A DNA stretch of 64,000 nucleotides from Litoreibacter ascidiaceicola. Lineage in GTDB: Bacteria > Pseudomonadota > Alphaproteobacteria > Rhodobacterales > Rhodobacteraceae. Of this stretch, positions 63,901-64,000 are shown one piece after another (position 1 is the first letter of the stretch; every line of letters starts with the position of its first letter). Made by a program: the position numbers and the translations under genes. Where the stretch lies: assembly GCF_900129235.1 (NCBI RefSeq), contig NZ_FQUV01000002.1, positions 496,001-560,000 of the forward strand, in the 5' to 3' direction. The notes under the pieces were generated by a model, which was not told where the DNA came from, did not search any database, and saw nothing but the letters and a program-made list of their open reading frames with translations.

Positions 63901-64000
63901 GGAAGAGGCCGTGGCCAAGATACGCTCCGGCCAGATGGAAGGTCTGACCGACGATGACGACCAATGGGCACCGACGATCAACCTTGGCGTGCCGGTGCTG
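60992..64000 (+). CDS. mfd: Transcription-repair coupling factor, 3' end cut by window edge
   Basis: Removes stalled RNA polymerase at damage and recruits UvrA. 1003 residues are visible of about 1150, all in frame to the edge. The N-terminal UvrB-like part has [15 protein letters not shown] and [16 protein letters not shown]; the RNA polymerase interaction domain has [14 protein letters not shown] and [11 protein letters not shown]; the helicase has [14 protein letters not shown] (Walker A), [25 protein letters not shown] and RGRVGRS. It starts 31 nt after the membrane protein. Confidence 0.96.
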   Translation, partial: MDMITISGAPEGFDAQLLLKELKRGPVVHVARDDKRMAAMRTALAFFAPEVPVLDFPAWDCLPYDRVSPNADVAAARMATLAGLAGGIPGPFILLTTLNAATQYVPAREVLAGASFVAEVDRQINETALREYLVRMGFSQSPTVMEPGDYAIRGGIIDIYPPGESGPVRLDLFGDVLDGARRFDPATQRTTEKLTRVELAPVSEIILDEAAITRFRQNYRIEFGAAGTDDPLYEAVSAGRKHQGVEHWLPFFHEKLETIFDYLPDAVVALDDQTAPARLARWESIADQYENRTEALKSKARMDSVYKPVPPQLLYLDDSAFKKALSNTRVLQLAVLPQATGAGVVDAGGRIGRNFAPERQAEDRNIFSALADHVNALKAERAVVIASFSDGARERLHGLLQDQDIHDVKLVSSFKDVRKSGVHLTVWGLEQGFTAAGLAVISEQDVLGDRLIRRAKKTKRAENFLTEAQGLSLGELIVHVDHGIGRYIGLETVTAAGAPHECILLEYAGGDRLYLPVENVELLSRYGHEEGLLDKLGGGAWQAKKARLKQRIRDMADRLIRIAAERELRRAPILEAPADMWEAFCARFPYEETEDQLTTIEAVMDDLAKGRPMDRLVCGDVGFGKTEVAMRAAFIAAASGLQVAVVAPTTLLSRQHTQSFKDRFRGFPINVRQLSRFVGTKEAAETRKGLADGTVDIVVGTHAVLSKQVNIKNLGLLIIDEEQHFGVQHKERLKQLRSDIHVLTLSATPIPRTLQLSLSGVRELSIIGTPPIDRLAIRTYVSEFDTVTMREALLREHYRGGQSFYVVPRVTDLPDIEAWMKEHVPEVTYLVAHGQMAPGELDSRMNAFYDGKYDVLLATTIIESGIDIPTANTMIIHRADMFGLSQLYQIRGRVGRSKTRAYAYLTTKPRQKLTPTAEKRLRVLGSIDSLGAGFNIASQDLDIRGAGNVLGEEQSGNMREVGYELYQSMLEEAVAKIRSGQMEGLTDDDDQWAPTINLGVPVL

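Overview
The window is a gene-dense stretch of chromosome from an alphaproteobacterium, most likely of the Rhodobacterales (Roseobacter group). The signs are the order ispDF / dusB(nifR3)-ntrB-ntrC-ntrY-ntrX-trkA-trkH-hfq-hflX, an NtrC without the GAFTGA loop (as described for Rhodobacter), a fused IspD-IspF enzyme, a B12-dependent ribonucleotide reductase, a TakP-like TRAP transporter and several small protein families typical of marine Rhodobacterales. GC content is high in most genes and visibly lower around 7.2-9.2 kb, 13.1-13.9 kb and 17.0-17.6 kb. I saw no phage, insertion sequence, rRNA or CRISPR array. The genus cannot be fixed from the sequence alone.

Layout. 1-6.4 kb, minus strand: trpE (cut by the window edge), ppiD, an aminotransferase, gpt, a LysE-type exporter and fabI. 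6.6-8.5 kb, plus strand: pdxH, a two-domain cold-shock protein overlapping a DUF192 gene, and tRNA-Pro(TGG). 8.5-13 kb: a 700-bp regulatory region with DnaA-box-like and NrdR-box-like sites, then nrdJ and a strong terminator. 13-15.9 kb: a secreted HELAH protein, a Rieske oxygenase with a coupled small protein, and an EF-hand protein. 16-19.6 kb, minus strand: the valine/isoleucine operon ilvI - two unknown genes - ilvH, preceded by a promoter, a leader peptide rich in Val/Ile/Leu and a terminator, i.e. a complete attenuator. 19.7-24.2 kb: a VOC protein; a four-gene unit of type III polyketide synthase, ICMT-like methyltransferase and two Lin0512-family proteins; then a DUF305 / glutaredoxin-MauE pair lying between two near-identical 84-bp repeats. 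24.2-31.6 kb: a ClbS/DfsB protein and a Cache-domain two-component system divergent from a TRAP transporter with unusually large permease subunits. 31.8-38.3 kb: a Crp/Fnr regulator, VOC, bpt, RDD and DUF2852 proteins, amt, then cinA-pgpA-ispDF. 38.5-50.4 kb: the nitrogen-regulation / potassium-uptake / hfq run. 50.5-64 kb: DUF2177, a Tat-exported deiminase, a phosphatase, penicillin acylase, a beta-hydroxyacid dehydrogenase, a caspase-like protein, a SYLF lipoprotein, hemB, a membrane protein, and mfd (cut by the window edge).

Functionally most of the window is housekeeping: amino-acid, haem, isoprenoid, fatty-acid and deoxynucleotide synthesis, nitrogen and potassium control, and DNA repair. 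The parts most worth following up are the ilv attenuator, the polyketide/Lin0512 operon, the unknown cysteine-rich gene inside the ilv operon, the NtrC/NtrX pair without GAFTGA, and the control region of nrdJ.
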